Shown: in pieces, positions 50,689 to 59,942 of the stretch
Layout: every line of letters begins with the position of its first letter
Numbering within the stretch: the first letter of the stretch is position 1
From: W0P28-013 sp051870755
GTDB lineage: Bacteria; Bacteroidota; Bacteroidia; Bacteroidales; Paludibacteraceae
NCBI GenBank assembly: GCA_051870755.1
Contig: JBJECE010000012.1
Coordinates: forward strand, 1 to 64,000
Reading direction: 5' to 3'
Length of the DNA stretch: 64,000 bases
Program-made: the position numbers and the translations under genes
Notes under the pieces: generated by a model
Told to the model about the DNA's origin: nothing
What the model saw: only the letters and a program-made list of their open reading frames with translations
Database searches by the model: none

Positions 50689-52265
50689 TTCAAATAGTCG
50701 TTGTAGTGTTCCAACACTTCGATGCCGCGTTGCACAATGTCGTTTTGGGTGTTCATTATGCGGTAGTAGCAACCATTGTCGTACAAGTCGCGTGCCAAGA
50801 GTGCCTTGAGTTGCAGCTCAATCAGTGGCTGTGCGGCGTCAAAAGCGGTTTGGTCGAAGGCTACGCCCTCTTGTGTGCCGTTGGCGATGAGAGTGTGCAG
50901 CAACTCGCCTGCTTGAAATGCATCATCGAATTGCTCAAACGTGGGAAATGTTTTCAATAGGCTCTTGCGCTTGGCTGTGAGATATTCGACGACTGTCTTG
51001 CTCAGTATGCCTTTGGCCACTAAATCGCGGTGATAGTTGTTCATGCGCGTCGTATCTAATGCCACAAATACATCGGGCATGATGCCGCCGCCGCCATACA
51101 CCGTGCGCCCCAATACTTTGGTCGTATATTTCAACGAGTCAGGAAAATTGATGCTGTCGGCCGATGTTAGTTCGCCGTGTTTGAATCGTTCGTCTAACTC
51201 TTTTTGATAATTGTCGTTGCCTTTGTCGTATGGTTTCTGAATGTTGCGGCCGCTGGGCGTGTAGTAGCGGGCTACGGTCAGGCGTAGGAGCGAACCATCA
51301 ATCAACGTCAATGGCACTTGCACCAAGCCTTTGCCGAAAGTACGCCGCCCGACTATCACCGCACGATCCCAATCCTGTAACGCACCAACCATAATTTCGC
51401 TCGCCGAAGCCGAATTTTCATCGACCAACACGACTACATCAATGTAATCGCAAGTGCCGTCGTCGGTGGCTTTCAGACTGTGTGTCGGGTAGTTGTTGCC
51501 TTTGGTGTACACTATCATTTGATCGTAACTCAAAAACTCATCGACAATAGTCGTGGCGCTGTGCAATAAACCGCCGCCGTTGCCTTGTAGGTCGATTAAC
51601 AACTGTTTCATACCTTGCGCCCGCAGGTCGTTCAGTGCCTGACTAAATTCGGCAGGCGTCGTTGCCGAAAAACTATTCAATTTCACATAGCCGATGGAGG
51701 GCGTTATCATATAGGCCGCATCGACCGAATAAATCGGAATTTTTCCGCGCCGAATAGCAAACTCTATAAGATTTTTCGCTCCGGTACGCTTCACCATTAT
51801 TCTGACGGTGCTACCGGCTTTGCCACGCAAAATCGACATAATGTCGGACGTGGACATTTTGACGCCCGAAATGGTCTTGCCGTCGGCCACTATAATTTTG
51901 TCGCCCGGACGCACGCCTACACGGTCGGCAGGGCAGCCGGCAATGGTTTGGGTTACCACCATCGTGTCCGACAACATCATGAATTGCACACCGATACCTT
52001 CAAAATTGCCATCGATTTGAGCATTCAGTTTAGCCGCCTCTTTGGCCGAATAATAAGTACTGTGCGGGTCTAACTCTTTGAGCATGCCGCTGATGGCTGC
52101 CTCAACCAGCGACTCCGAATCTACCTTGTCCACATAGCGATCGTTGATGTGCAGCAGCACTTGCCCCAATTTCTTCAGTTGGTTTGTCGATACGCCGTCG
52201 CCGCGGCATGGAACGATGGCGCACACCATGGCAACCAAGCACGTCAAAACTATACGTTTGCCCAT
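50685..52265 (-). CDS. C-terminal processing peptidase, S41 family
   Basis: 526-residue exported serine protease. Signal peptide MGKRIVLTCLVAMVCAIVPC; N-terminal helical part; PDZ domain (about 85-165; GIGVQFMMLSDTMVVTQTIAGCPADRVGVRPGD); catalytic Ser in LVDENSASASEI and Lys in GRRTFGKGLVQVPL. The C-terminal extension after 390 is typical of Bacteroidota S41A proteases. Divergent from thiL. Confidence 0.93.
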   Translation of the reverse strand: MGKRIVLTCLVAMVCAIVPCRGDGVSTNQLKKLGQVLLHINDRYVDKVDSESLVEAAISGMLKELDPHSTYYSAKEAAKLNAQIDGNFEGIGVQFMMLSDTMVVTQTIAGCPADRVGVRPGDKIIVADGKTISGVKMSTSDIMSILRGKAGSTVRIMVKRTGAKNLIEFAIRRGKIPIYSVDAAYMITPSIGYVKLNSFSATTPAEFSQALNDLRAQGMKQLLIDLQGNGGGLLHSATTIVDEFLSYDQMIVYTKGNNYPTHSLKATDDGTCDYIDVVVLVDENSASASEIMVGALQDWDRAVIVGRRTFGKGLVQVPLTLIDGSLLRLTVARYYTPSGRNIQKPYDKGNDNYQKELDERFKHGELTSADSINFPDSLKYTTKVLGRTVYGGGGIMPDVFVALDTTRMNNYHRDLVAKGILSKTVVEYLTAKRKSLLKTFPTFEQFDDAFQAGELLHTLIANGTQEGVAFDQTAFDAAQPLIELQLKALLARDLYDNGCYYRIMNTQNDIVQRGIEVLEHYNDYLK

Positions 52266-52293
52266 TTTTATCTCCTTTTTTGAAAAACAGCGT

Positions 52294-52362
52294 CAAAATT
52301 ACGCAAAAAATATCATTTACGAAAAAAATAATGCATTTTTCCACAAAAAAATACTACTTTTG
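52294..52362. promoter_or_regulatory. Divergent promoters of the S41 protease operon and thiL
   Basis: Minus strand TAATTTTG (52301-52294); plus strand TACTTTTG (52355-52362), 24 bp before the thiL ATG. Confidence 0.6.
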
Positions 52363-52386
52363 TATGCTGAAATCAAAATTGTAGTC

Positions 52387-53439
52387 ATGGATAACGAAAA
52401 TACCGAAGCAACACTCGAAAATTTAGGCGAATTTGGCCTCATCAAATATCTGACCAAATCGGTGAAACTGACGCAAAAATCAACCAACAAAGGCGTCGGC
52501 GACGATGCTGCCGTGCTCGATTTTGCCGGCAAAAAAACATTGGTTACTACCGACATTCTGCTCGAAGGCATCCATTTCAATCTCACCTACACGCCCTTGA
52601 AACACCTTGGTTACAAAGCCGCCATGGTCAATTTCTCGGATATTTGTGCCATGAATGGCAAACCGACACAAATACTTGTCGCACTTGGCGTGTCGAAACG
52701 ATTCGCTCTCGAACAAATCGAAGAACTCTATAGTGGCATCTACCTCGCCTGCGAACAATATGGCGTCGATTTGGTCGGCGGCGACACATCGTCCTCGCTC
52801 ACCGGACTCACCATCAGCATCACCTGCATTGGCGAAGCCGAGGCCGACAAAATAGTCTATCGCAACGGCGCAAAACCCAACGACCTCATTTGCGTAACCG
52901 GCGATTTGGGCGCTGCCTACATGGGATTGCAACTGCTCGAACGCGAACGACGCGTGTTCGAAGGACAAAACCTCACCGATTTTCAACCCGATTTCGCCGG
53001 CAAAGAGTACATCCTCGAACGCCAACTGAAACCCGAAGCCCGAAAAGACATCGTCGAAATGCTCGCCAAAGAACACATCGTGCCGACCGCAATGATGGAC
53101 GTCAGCGACGGACTCTCGTCCGAACTCTTGCACATCTGCTCGCAAAGCGCCGTCGGCTGCCGCATCTACGAAGACAAACTGCCAATCGACTATGTAACAG
53201 CCACCATGGCCGAAGAAATGAATCTCAACCTGACAACCGTCGCCATCAACGGTGGCGAAGACTACGAACTGCTCTTCACCGTGCCGCTCGCATTGTACGA
53301 CCGCGTCAAAAACCTCGACAACGTTCACGTCATCGGGCATATCGCCGACCAACAAGACGGCTGCGCACTCGTAACGCGCGACGGACAAGAAATAACGCTG
53401 CAAGCGCGCGGTTGGACAGCATTCGCTTCCGAAAACTGA
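52387..53439 (+). CDS. thiL: Thiamine-monophosphate kinase
   Basis: 350 residues from ATG 52387 (MDNENTEATLENLGEFGLIKYL). Converts TMP to TPP. AIR-synthase fold: GVGDDAAVLDF (Mg/ATP), TTDILLEGIHFN, VNFSDICAMNGKPTQ, LVGGDTSSSLTGL, MMDVSDGLSSEL and INGGEDYELLFTV. No other thi genes and no TPP riboswitch in the short leader. 24 bp before rpiB. Confidence 0.96.
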   Translation: MDNENTEATLENLGEFGLIKYLTKSVKLTQKSTNKGVGDDAAVLDFAGKKTLVTTDILLEGIHFNLTYTPLKHLGYKAAMVNFSDICAMNGKPTQILVALGVSKRFALEQIEELYSGIYLACEQYGVDLVGGDTSSSLTGLTISITCIGEAEADKIVYRNGAKPNDLICVTGDLGAAYMGLQLLERERRVFEGQNLTDFQPDFAGKEYILERQLKPEARKDIVEMLAKEHIVPTAMMDVSDGLSSELLHICSQSAVGCRIYEDKLPIDYVTATMAEEMNLNLTTVAINGGEDYELLFTVPLALYDRVKNLDNVHVIGHIADQQDGCALVTRDGQEITLQARGWTAFASEN

Positions 53440-53463
53440 CATAAATTTTAATCTATCACAATA

Positions 53464-53937
53464 ATGAAACCTTTACATCAACTTCCCATCGGCATCGCCT
53501 CCGACCATGCCGGTTACGAACTCAAACAAAAAGTCGCCGCATGGCTCGAAACACACAACGCCAGCGTTTACGACTACGGAACCCACAGCACCGATAGTTG
53601 CGACTATGCCGACTATGCACATCCGCTCGCCAAAGCCGTCGAAAACGGCGCTTGCGATTTCGGCATCGCCATTTGCGGCAGCGGCAACGGCATCAACATG
53701 ACCGTAAATAAACACCAAGGCATCCGCTCGGCACTCTGCTGGAACGAAGAACTTGTGGCACTCGCACGGCAACACAACAATGCAAACATACTCGCACTGC
53801 CCGCACGATTCATTCCCGAAGAATTAGCCCTGAAAATGGTCGAAATTTTCTTTAATACCGACTTCGAAGGCGGACGCCACGAACGCCGAATCGCCAAAAT
53901 ACCATGCCAAAACGAAGGAATCAAACAAGAAATTTAA
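53464..53937 (+). CDS. rpiB: Ribose-5-phosphate isomerase B
   Basis: 157 residues. Interconverts ribose 5-phosphate and ribulose 5-phosphate. IGIASDHAGYELKQKV at the N-terminus, catalytic Cys in GIAICGSGNGINMTVNKHQGIRSAL and TDFEGGRHERRIAKI near the C-terminus. Probably co-transcribed with thiL. Confidence 0.96.
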   Translation: MKPLHQLPIGIASDHAGYELKQKVAAWLETHNASVYDYGTHSTDSCDYADYAHPLAKAVENGACDFGIAICGSGNGINMTVNKHQGIRSALCWNEELVALARQHNNANILALPARFIPEELALKMVEIFFNTDFEGGRHERRIAKIPCQNEGIKQEI

Positions 53938-53977
53938 TTTTTCTGCAAAAAAAATTGTGTGGCATCAAAAAAATAAC

Positions 53978-53985
53978 TAATTTTG
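53978..53985 (+). promoter_or_regulatory. -7 box of rpsU promoter
   Basis: TAATTTTG with ATTG about 21 bp upstream; 38 bp before the rpsU ATG. Confidence 0.6.
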
Positions 53986-54022
53986 CAGTCCAAAATCGAA
54001 TAACACTTTTAATTATTACAAA

Positions 54023-54214
54023 ATGATTATTGTACCAGTAAAAGAAGGCGAAAACATCGAACGTGCCCTCAAAAAATTCAAACGCAAATTCGAAAAAACC
54101 GGCGTCGTAAAAGAACTCCGCCGTCGTCAACAATTCGAAAAACCATCCGTTACAAAACGTGAGGAAAAAATGCACGCCATCTACGTGCAACATCTGCAAC
54201 AGTCGGAAAACTAA
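54023..54214 (+). CDS. rpsU: 30S ribosomal protein bS21
   Basis: 63 residues, IIVPVKEGENIERALKKFKR start and a basic helix (KELRRRQQFEKPSVTKREEK). First gene of rpsU-xerC-hpf. In Bacteroidota, bS21 helps sequester the anti-Shine-Dalgarno sequence of 16S rRNA, in keeping with the weak Shine-Dalgarno use seen here (known from the phylum, not shown by this window). Confidence 0.97.
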   Translation: MIIVPVKEGENIERALKKFKRKFEKTGVVKELRRRQQFEKPSVTKREEKMHAIYVQHLQQSEN

Positions 54215-54257
54215 ACACCGGCAACCGACAACGGTGCAGAAAAATTGAAACAAAACA

Positions 54258-55157
54258 ATGATCAATTCCTTTCTGCAATACCTTCAGTATGAGAAGAATT
54301 ACTCTTCTTATACTGTTTTGTCGTATCGTAACGACATCAAAGCCTTCGGCGAATTTCTGCAACAAAACGCACCGCAAATCGACATCGTCCATGCCGATAC
54401 AGAACAAATCAGGCAATGGCTGATGCAACAACGCGAACAAAAAAACACAGCCACTACCGTCAATCGCCGATTGGCAGCACTGCGCGCCTTCTATCGCTTC
54501 CTGCTCCAACGAGGCGTCATCGAGCAAAACCCAACCTCCAAAATAGCGGCAGCCAAAACGCCCAAAAAAGTACCTACATTTTTTCGCGAAAAAGATATGA
54601 ACCAACTATTGGATATCTCGCAAAAAAATACTACCTTTGAAGCGTGTCGCGACGAGGCTATAATCGAAACCTTTTATCAAACCGGCATTCGACTATCCGA
54701 ACTGCTGAATATCAAGGATATAGACATAGATTTCGACCGACAAACATTACGGGTCTTTGGCAAACGAAAAAAAGAACGCATCGTACCATTTGGCAATGGA
54801 TTGGCACAAATTTTGCAACAATATATAGCAGCACGCAATGCCGAAATCGAAACACATACACCCTATTTATATATATTGCGCTCCGGAAAACAAATGTATG
54901 CCGCCGCCGTCTATCGCATCGTACATCGCATCATGACACAAATCAGCACACAACAAAAATGCAGCCCGCACGTATTGCGCCACACCTTTGCCACCGACAT
55001 GCTGAATAATGGTGCCGACATCAATGCCGTCAAAGAACTGCTCGGACACGCCAATCTGGCCGCAACGCAAATATATACGCACACAACATTCGACCAGATA
55101 CATAATATTTATAAACAAGCACACCCGCGTGCCGACAAAACGAACAAACATACTTAA
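54258..55157 (+). CDS. xerC: Tyrosine recombinase XerC
   Basis: 299 residues. N-terminal SAM-like domain begins MINSFLQYLQYEKNYSSYTV. Catalytic residues: Arg in QTGIRLSELLNI, Lys in FGKRKKERIVPF, HVLRHTFATDML, His in LGHANLAATQIYTHTTF and the Tyr in that motif. Position between rpsU and hpf is conserved in the phylum. Partner of the XerD at 7195. Confidence 0.93.
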   Translation: MINSFLQYLQYEKNYSSYTVLSYRNDIKAFGEFLQQNAPQIDIVHADTEQIRQWLMQQREQKNTATTVNRRLAALRAFYRFLLQRGVIEQNPTSKIAAAKTPKKVPTFFREKDMNQLLDISQKNTTFEACRDEAIIETFYQTGIRLSELLNIKDIDIDFDRQTLRVFGKRKKERIVPFGNGLAQILQQYIAARNAEIETHTPYLYILRSGKQMYAAAVYRIVHRIMTQISTQQKCSPHVLRHTFATDMLNNGADINAVKELLGHANLAATQIYTHTTFDQIHNIYKQAHPRADKTNKHT

Positions 55158-55184
55158 TGTCAAACTTCATAAAAACAAAAAATT

Positions 55185-55478
55185 ATGGAAATTAGAATTC
55201 AAGCCATCAATTTCGACGCAGCCGAACGCCTGCGCGCACATATCGAAAAACGTCTCTCGAAACTCGAAAAACTATGCGATGGCACGCCCGTGGCCGACGT
55301 TACACTCAAAGTGGTGAAACCGGAAACCGACAACAACAAAGACGCACAAGTGCGCCTCAAAGCCGCCTCCGACGAATTTTTTGCATCGAAAACCGCTGAC
55401 TCGTTCGAACAAGCCATCGACGAATGCGCCGAAGCAGTCGAACGGCAAATACTCAAAGCCAAAGACAAACGTCGCTGA
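55185..55478 (+). CDS. hpf: Ribosome hibernation promoting factor, short type
   Basis: 97 residues, beta-alpha-beta-beta-beta-alpha fold: MEIRIQAINFDAAERLRAHI, LSKLEKLCDG and QAIDECAEAVERQILKAKDK. Short form without the C-terminal dimerisation domain of long HPF. 27 bp after xerC. Confidence 0.94.
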   Translation: MEIRIQAINFDAAERLRAHIEKRLSKLEKLCDGTPVADVTLKVVKPETDNNKDAQVRLKAASDEFFASKTADSFEQAIDECAEAVERQILKAKDKRR

Positions 55479-55583
55479 TAGTCGTCGAATCTCGCTAATA
55501 ACTAAAAATAAACGTTTTGTGCGTTCATTATCAGTTAGTTAGCGTAATACTGCAAAGATTTTTTGTGAAAAATGAACAAAATC

Positions 55584-55615
55584 TTTGGTCATTTGGAAAT
55601 AAATGTCTATCTTTG
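55584..55615 (+). promoter_or_regulatory. Promoter of the tRNA-tuf cluster
   Basis: TTTG (55584-55587), 20-bp spacer, TATCTTTG (55608-55615); the first tRNA starts at 55661. One of the best matches to the phylum consensus in the window. Confidence 0.75.
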
Positions 55616-55660
55616 CAAACCGTTTCAGCCGCCTTTTCGCAGTGCGGCCGAAATGAGAAT

Positions 55661-55734
55661 GCCTCTTTAGCTCAGCTGGCCAGAGCACGTGATTTGTAAT
55701 CTCGGGGTCGTTGGTTCGAATCCGACAAGAGGCT
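55661..55734 (+). tRNA. tRNA-Thr (UGU anticodon)
   Basis: Acceptor GCCTCTT/AAGAGGC, anticodon TGT in GATTTGTAATC, T-loop GGTTCGAATCC. CCA not encoded. Confidence 0.97.
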
Positions 55735-55759
55735 CGAAAAAGTTCTTTGATACTTTTTA

Positions 55760-55842
55760 GGGTAGTTTCCAGAGTGGCCAAATGGGGCTGACTGTAACTC
55801 AGCTGTCTTTCGACTTCGGTGGTTCGAATCCATCACTACCCA
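55760..55842 (+). tRNA. tRNA-Tyr (GUA anticodon)
   Basis: Class II tRNA: acceptor GGGTAGT/ACTACCC, anticodon GTA in GACTGTAACTC, long variable arm (GTCTTTCGAC), T-loop GGTTCGAATCC, discriminator A. CCA not encoded. Confidence 0.97.
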
Positions 55843-55849
55843 CAACCTT

Positions 55850-55922
55850 GCGGAAATAGCTCAGTCGATAGAGCACTAGCCTTCCAAGCTGGGGGTCGCG
55901 GGTTTGAGCCCCGTTTTCCGCT
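55850..55922 (+). tRNA. tRNA-Gly (UCC anticodon)
   Basis: Acceptor GCGGAAA/TTTCCGC, anticodon loop CTTCCAA, T-loop GGTTTGAGCCC. CCA not encoded. Confidence 0.96.
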
Positions 55923-55933
55923 CAATTATTTTT

Positions 55934-56005
<72 letters not shown>

Positions 56006-56044
56006 CAACAAACTTATTAGTAACACTTTAATATTTTTTGAGTT

Positions 56045-57235
56045 ATGGCAAAAGAAAAATTCGAACGTACCAAACCGCACGTAAACATTGGTACAATTGG
56101 TCACGTCGACCATGGTAAAACGACGTTGACCGCTGCTATTTCGAAGGTGCTCCACGAAAAAGGATTCGGTAACGAAGAAATCAAATCGTTCGACCAAATC
56201 GATAACGCACCGGAAGAAAAAGAGCGTGGTATTACCATTAACACCGCTCATATCGAGTACGAAACGGCTAACCGCCACTATGCACACGTTGACTGCCCGG
56301 GACACGCTGACTATGTTAAAAACATGGTAACCGGTGCTGCTCAAATGGACGGTGCTATCATCGTTGTTGCTGCTACCGACGGTCCGATGCCGCAAACTCG
56401 CGAACATATCCTGTTGGCTCGTCAGGTAAACGTACCGCGCTTGGTTGTGTTCATGAACAAATGCGATATGGTTGACGACCCCGAAATGCTCGACTTGGTA
56501 GAAATGGAAATGCGCGAATTGCTTTCGTTCTACGAATTCGATGGCGACAACACACCTATCATTCGTGGTTCGGCTCTCGGCGCATTGAACGGCGAAGCTC
56601 AATGGGTTGACAAAGTTATGGAACTGATGGACGCTGTTGACAACTGGATTCAATTGCCTCCGCGCGCCATCGACAAACCTTTCTTGATGCCTGTTGAAGA
56701 CGTATTCTCGATCACCGGTCGTGGTACTGTTGCTACCGGTCGTGTTGAAACCGGCGTTGTAAAAGTTGGCGACGAAGTTCAAATTCTTGGCTTGGGCGAG
56801 GACAAAAAATCGGTTGTTACCGGTGTCGAAATGTTCCGCAAATTGCTCGACCAAGGCGAAGCCGGCGATAACGTAGGTTTGTTGCTCCGTGGTATCGACA
56901 AAAACGAAATCAAACGTGGTATGGTTATTACACACCCGGGTGTGGTAAAAACTTACAGCGAGTTCAAAGCCTCTGTTTATATCTTGAAAAAAGAAGAAGG
57001 CGGCCGTCACACACCGTTCCACAACAAATATCGTCCTCAATTCTACATCCGTACCATGGACGTAACCGGCGAAATCACTTTGCCGGAAGGAACTGAAATG
57101 GTAATGCCGGGCGATAACTTGGAAATTTCGGTAAAACTGATTTATCCTGTAGCTTGCTCCGAAGGTCTGCGTTTCGCTATCCGCGAAGGTGGTCGTACGG
57201 TAGGTTCCGGTCAAATCACAAAATTGATTGCTTAA
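56045..57235 (+). CDS. tuf: Elongation factor Tu
   Basis: 396 residues. GTPase that delivers aminoacyl-tRNA. G1 GHVDHGKTTLTAA, switch II DCPGHADYVKNM, NKCD and GSALGALNG. MAKEKFERTKPHVNIGTIGH is the usual start. The codon choice in this gene favours fewer, consistent codons (GGT, GCT, CGT), unlike the GC-rich third positions of neighbours, as expected for very high expression. Co-transcribed with the upstream tRNAs. Confidence 0.99.
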   Translation: MAKEKFERTKPHVNIGTIGHVDHGKTTLTAAISKVLHEKGFGNEEIKSFDQIDNAPEEKERGITINTAHIEYETANRHYAHVDCPGHADYVKNMVTGAAQMDGAIIVVAATDGPMPQTREHILLARQVNVPRLVVFMNKCDMVDDPEMLDLVEMEMRELLSFYEFDGDNTPIIRGSALGALNGEAQWVDKVMELMDAVDNWIQLPPRAIDKPFLMPVEDVFSITGRGTVATGRVETGVVKVGDEVQILGLGEDKKSVVTGVEMFRKLLDQGEAGDNVGLLLRGIDKNEIKRGMVITHPGVVKTYSEFKASVYILKKEEGGRHTPFHNKYRPQFYIRTMDVTGEITLPEGTEMVMPGDNLEISVKLIYPVACSEGLRFAIREGGRTVGSGQITKLIA

Positions 57236-57257
57236 TTTATCCAAGTAATTGATAACC

Positions 57258-57288
57258 AGCAGGGAACGGCAGCGATGCATTCCCTGCT
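57258..57288 (+). terminator. Hairpin after tuf, possible processing site or weak terminator
   Basis: Perfect 9-bp stem AGCAGGGAA (57258-57266) / TTCCCTGCT (57280-57288) but no T-run; it lies 4 bases before tRNA-Trp, so it may mark RNA processing rather than termination. Confidence 0.55.
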
Positions 57289-57292
57289 ATTT

Positions 57293-57365
57293 ACGGAAGT
57301 AGCTCAGTTGGTAGAGCACTGGTCTCCAAAACCAGGTGTCGGGAGTTCGAGCCTCTCCTTCCGTG
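57293..57365 (+). tRNA. tRNA-Trp (CCA anticodon)
   Basis: Acceptor ACGGAAG/CTTCCGT, anticodon loop CTCCAAA, discriminator G. Between tuf and secE as in other Bacteroidota. 3' CCA not encoded. Confidence 0.97.
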
Positions 57366-57389
57366 CAAAAAAAATCTATTTGCGAGAAT

Positions 57390-57581
57390 ATGAAACTCAT
57401 CAATTATTTCAAAGAGTCCTATCGGGAACTTGTCCACAAGACCTCGTGGCCTTCGCGGCAAGAACTGACCAATAGCGCGGTAGTTGTTTTAGTTGCTTCC
57501 CTAATTATTGCGCTTATCGTTTGGGTTATGGACTTGGGTTTTGAGAGCCTCATGACGTTTATTTACAACAAGGTACTCTAA
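57390..57581 (+). CDS. secE: Preprotein translocase subunit SecE
   Basis: 63 residues, the short single-TM form: MKLINYFKESYRELVHKTSW, PSRQEL and one hydrophobic helix (SAVVVLVASLIIALIVWVMD). Clamps SecY. The start is ATG 57390; the upstream part of the frame is the tRNA gene. Followed by nusG after 16 bp. Confidence 0.96.
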   Translation: MKLINYFKESYRELVHKTSWPSRQELTNSAVVVLVASLIIALIVWVMDLGFESLMTFIYNKVL

Positions 57582-57597
57582 TTCGGGAGGTTTTAAG

Positions 57598-58143
57598 ATG
57601 TCTGAGAATTTTAAGTGGTATGTGCTTAAAGCCATTAGTGGCAAGGAAAACAAGGTGAAGGAATATGCGGAAGCAGAACTTCGTGTTTCCGATTTAGGCC
57701 AAACGGTTGCTCAGGTTCTTATACCGATGGAAAAGGTGTATCAGGTACGTAACGGCAAACGGGTAATCAAAGAACGCAGTTATTTACCGGGTTATGTGCT
57801 GGTGGAGGCCAATATGACGCGCGAAACGATGGGACGCTTGCGTAACATCCCGAACGTGTTGGGTTTCCTTGGCGAAACGCCCGGTGGCGCTCCTGTTCCG
57901 CTGCGCCCGTCGGAAGTTACCAGAATATTGGGCACTATCGACGAACAGCAGAGCAGCGACGAGGTAATTGCAGTGCCATTCAGTGTTGGCGAGAATGTTA
58001 AAGTGATCGCCGGACCGTTTGGTGGTTTCTCCGGAGTCATCGAAGATGTGAACAACGAGAGAAAGAAACTCAAAGTAATGGTGAAGATATTCGGTCGTAA
58101 AACCCCATTGGAATTGGGTTTTATGCAGGTAGAGAAAGAGTAA
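57598..58143 (+). CDS. nusG: Transcription termination/antitermination factor NusG
   Basis: 181 residues. NGN domain (about 1-110; WYVLKAISGKENKVKEYAE, YLPGYVLVEANM) and KOW domain (about 125-181; GENVKVIAGPFGGFSGVIEDVN). Standard position between secE and rplK. Confidence 0.98.
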   Translation: MSENFKWYVLKAISGKENKVKEYAEAELRVSDLGQTVAQVLIPMEKVYQVRNGKRVIKERSYLPGYVLVEANMTRETMGRLRNIPNVLGFLGETPGGAPVPLRPSEVTRILGTIDEQQSSDEVIAVPFSVGENVKVIAGPFGGFSGVIEDVNNERKKLKVMVKIFGRKTPLELGFMQVEKE

Positions 58144-58205
58144 CGGACGAGGTTACGCGCGTTGCAGTGCTCGCAAAATTCAATTAACAACAAAATCTTA
58201 AAATT

Positions 58206-58646
58206 ATGGCTAAAGAAATTGCTGGACTTATCAAATTGCAAATTAAGGGTGGTGCGGCTAATCCGTCGCCTCCGGTTGGTCCTGCGTTGGGCTCGAAAGG
58301 CATCAACATCATGGATTTTTGCAAGCAATTTAATGCCAGAACCCAAGACAAAGCAGGCAAAATTTTGCCGGTTGTTATTACTTATTACACAGACAAATCG
58401 TTTACTTTTGTCGTAAAAACGCCTCCGGTAGCCATTCAGTTGCTCGAAGCGTCGAAGGTAAAAAGCGGTTCGGCCGAACCGAATCGTAAAAAAGTGGCCG
58501 AAATCACTTGGGACCAAGTGAGAGCCATTGCCGAAGACAAAATGCCCGATTTGAACTGTTTCACAGTGGAGTCGGCTATGCGCATGGTAGCCGGAACGGC
58601 TCGTAGTATGGGTATTGCCGTCAAAGGCGAGTTCCCTAATGTCTAA
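58206..58646 (+). CDS. rplK: 50S ribosomal protein uL11
   Basis: 146 residues. AGLIKLQIKGGAANPSPPVG and PALGSKGINIMDFCKQFN, with C-terminal RNA-binding part ending GTARSMGIAVKGEFPNV. 62 bp after nusG and 20 bp before rplA. Confidence 0.98.
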   Translation: MAKEIAGLIKLQIKGGAANPSPPVGPALGSKGINIMDFCKQFNARTQDKAGKILPVVITYYTDKSFTFVVKTPPVAIQLLEASKVKSGSAEPNRKKVAEITWDQVRAIAEDKMPDLNCFTVESAMRMVAGTARSMGIAVKGEFPNV

Positions 58647-58666
58647 CATTAAACTTCAATTCGAAA

Positions 58667-59368
58667 ATGGGTAAACTTACAAAAAAACAAAAGTTGGCTG
58701 CCGAGAAAATTGAAGCAGGGAAAGCTTATACTCTTGATGAAGCCGCAAAATTGGTAAAAGAAATTACGACTACCAAATTTGATGCCTCTGTGGATATTGA
58801 TGTACGTTTGGGCGTTGACCCTCGTAAAGCGAATCAGATGGTTCGTGGCGTAGTGTCGTTGCCCAATGGTACGGGTAAACAAGTACGGGTTCTCGCATTG
58901 TGCACTCCTGACAAAGAGGCCGAGGCTAAAGCTGCCGGTGCCGACTATGTAGGACTTGACGAATACATCGAGAAGATTAAAGGAGGATGGACTGATATTG
59001 ATGTGATTATCACAATGCCTTCGATTATGGGTAAAATTGGCGCGCTGGGTCGTGTACTTGGTCCGCGCGGTTTGATGCCTAATCCGAAGAGTGGTACTGT
59101 AACAATGGAAATTGGTAAAGCCGTTACCGAGGTAAAACAAGGTAAAATCGATTTCAAAGTCGATAAAGCCGGTATTATCCACACTTCCATAGGTAAGGTA
59201 TCGTTTGAGGCAGAAAAGATTGCTGAAAATGCTCGCGCATTTATGGCTACAATCATTAAATTGAAACCATCGTCTGCGAAAGGTACTTATGTAAAAAGCG
59301 TTTATCTTTCAAGTACAATGAGCCGTGGTATCAAAATAGATACGAAGGCCATCGACGAGAAAAACTAA
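58667..59368 (+). CDS. rplA: 50S ribosomal protein uL1
   Basis: 233 residues; L1-stalk protein. VDIDVRLGVDPRKANQMVRG, VLGPRGLMPNPKSGTVT. In many bacteria L1 represses its own operon by binding the mRNA before rplK; no copy of the L1 target was identified by eye here. Confidence 0.98.
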   Translation: MGKLTKKQKLAAEKIEAGKAYTLDEAAKLVKEITTTKFDASVDIDVRLGVDPRKANQMVRGVVSLPNGTGKQVRVLALCTPDKEAEAKAAGADYVGLDEYIEKIKGGWTDIDVIITMPSIMGKIGALGRVLGPRGLMPNPKSGTVTMEIGKAVTEVKQGKIDFKVDKAGIIHTSIGKVSFEAEKIAENARAFMATIIKLKPSSAKGTYVKSVYLSSTMSRGIKIDTKAIDEKN

Positions 59369-59381
59369 AGGAGACTGACGT

Positions 59382-59897
59382 ATGAAAAAGGAAGATAAAA
59401 GCATAATTATTTCGCAATTACAGGAAACTCTCAACGCTTATAGTCATTTCTATTTGACTGAAGCTCAAGGCTTAAATGCAGAACAAGTGAGCAAACTCCG
59501 CCGTTTGTGCAACGCACAAGAGGTAAAAATGGTGGTGGTTAAGAACTCGTTGTTCAAAAAAGCTTTGGAGGCTAACGGCTTCGATACTTCGGCCTTGGCA
59601 GATTCGTTCAAAGAGAATACGACGGTGTTGTTTTCGAACACGGGCAATGCTCCCGCTAAATTGATCAAAGAGTTTAGCAAGGATGCTCAAAAACCGGTGT
59701 TGAAAGCTGCTTATGTTGAGGAGTGTGTCTATGTAGGCGCCAACCAACTTGATGCTCTTGTTGCAATCAAGAGCAAGAACGAACTTATCGGCGAAATCAT
59801 CACCTTGTTGCAATCGCCTGTTAAGAACGTTGTGTCCGCACTCCAATCCGGAGGAAATACGATTCATGGTGTGCTTCAAACACTCTCTGAACGATAA
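59382..59897 (+). CDS. rplJ: 50S ribosomal protein uL10
   Basis: 171 residues. MKKEDKSIIISQLQETLNAY, with VVKNSLFKKALEANG in the rRNA-binding part and the C-terminal helix that carries L7/L12 dimers (about 135-171). Preceded by AGGAG (59369-59373), one of the few Shine-Dalgarno-like sequences in the window. Confidence 0.97.
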   Translation: MKKEDKSIIISQLQETLNAYSHFYLTEAQGLNAEQVSKLRRLCNAQEVKMVVVKNSLFKKALEANGFDTSALADSFKENTTVLFSNTGNAPAKLIKEFSKDAQKPVLKAAYVEECVYVGANQLDALVAIKSKNELIGEIITLLQSPVKNVVSALQSGGNTIHGVLQTLSER

Positions 59898-59942
59898 ACA
59901 ATTACAAAAAATAAAATTACAAACACATAAAAATTTATTACA

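Noticed and set aside
52302..52386. TPP riboswitch upstream of thiL
   Set aside because: The leader after the -7 box is only about 20 nt, too short for a TPP aptamer.
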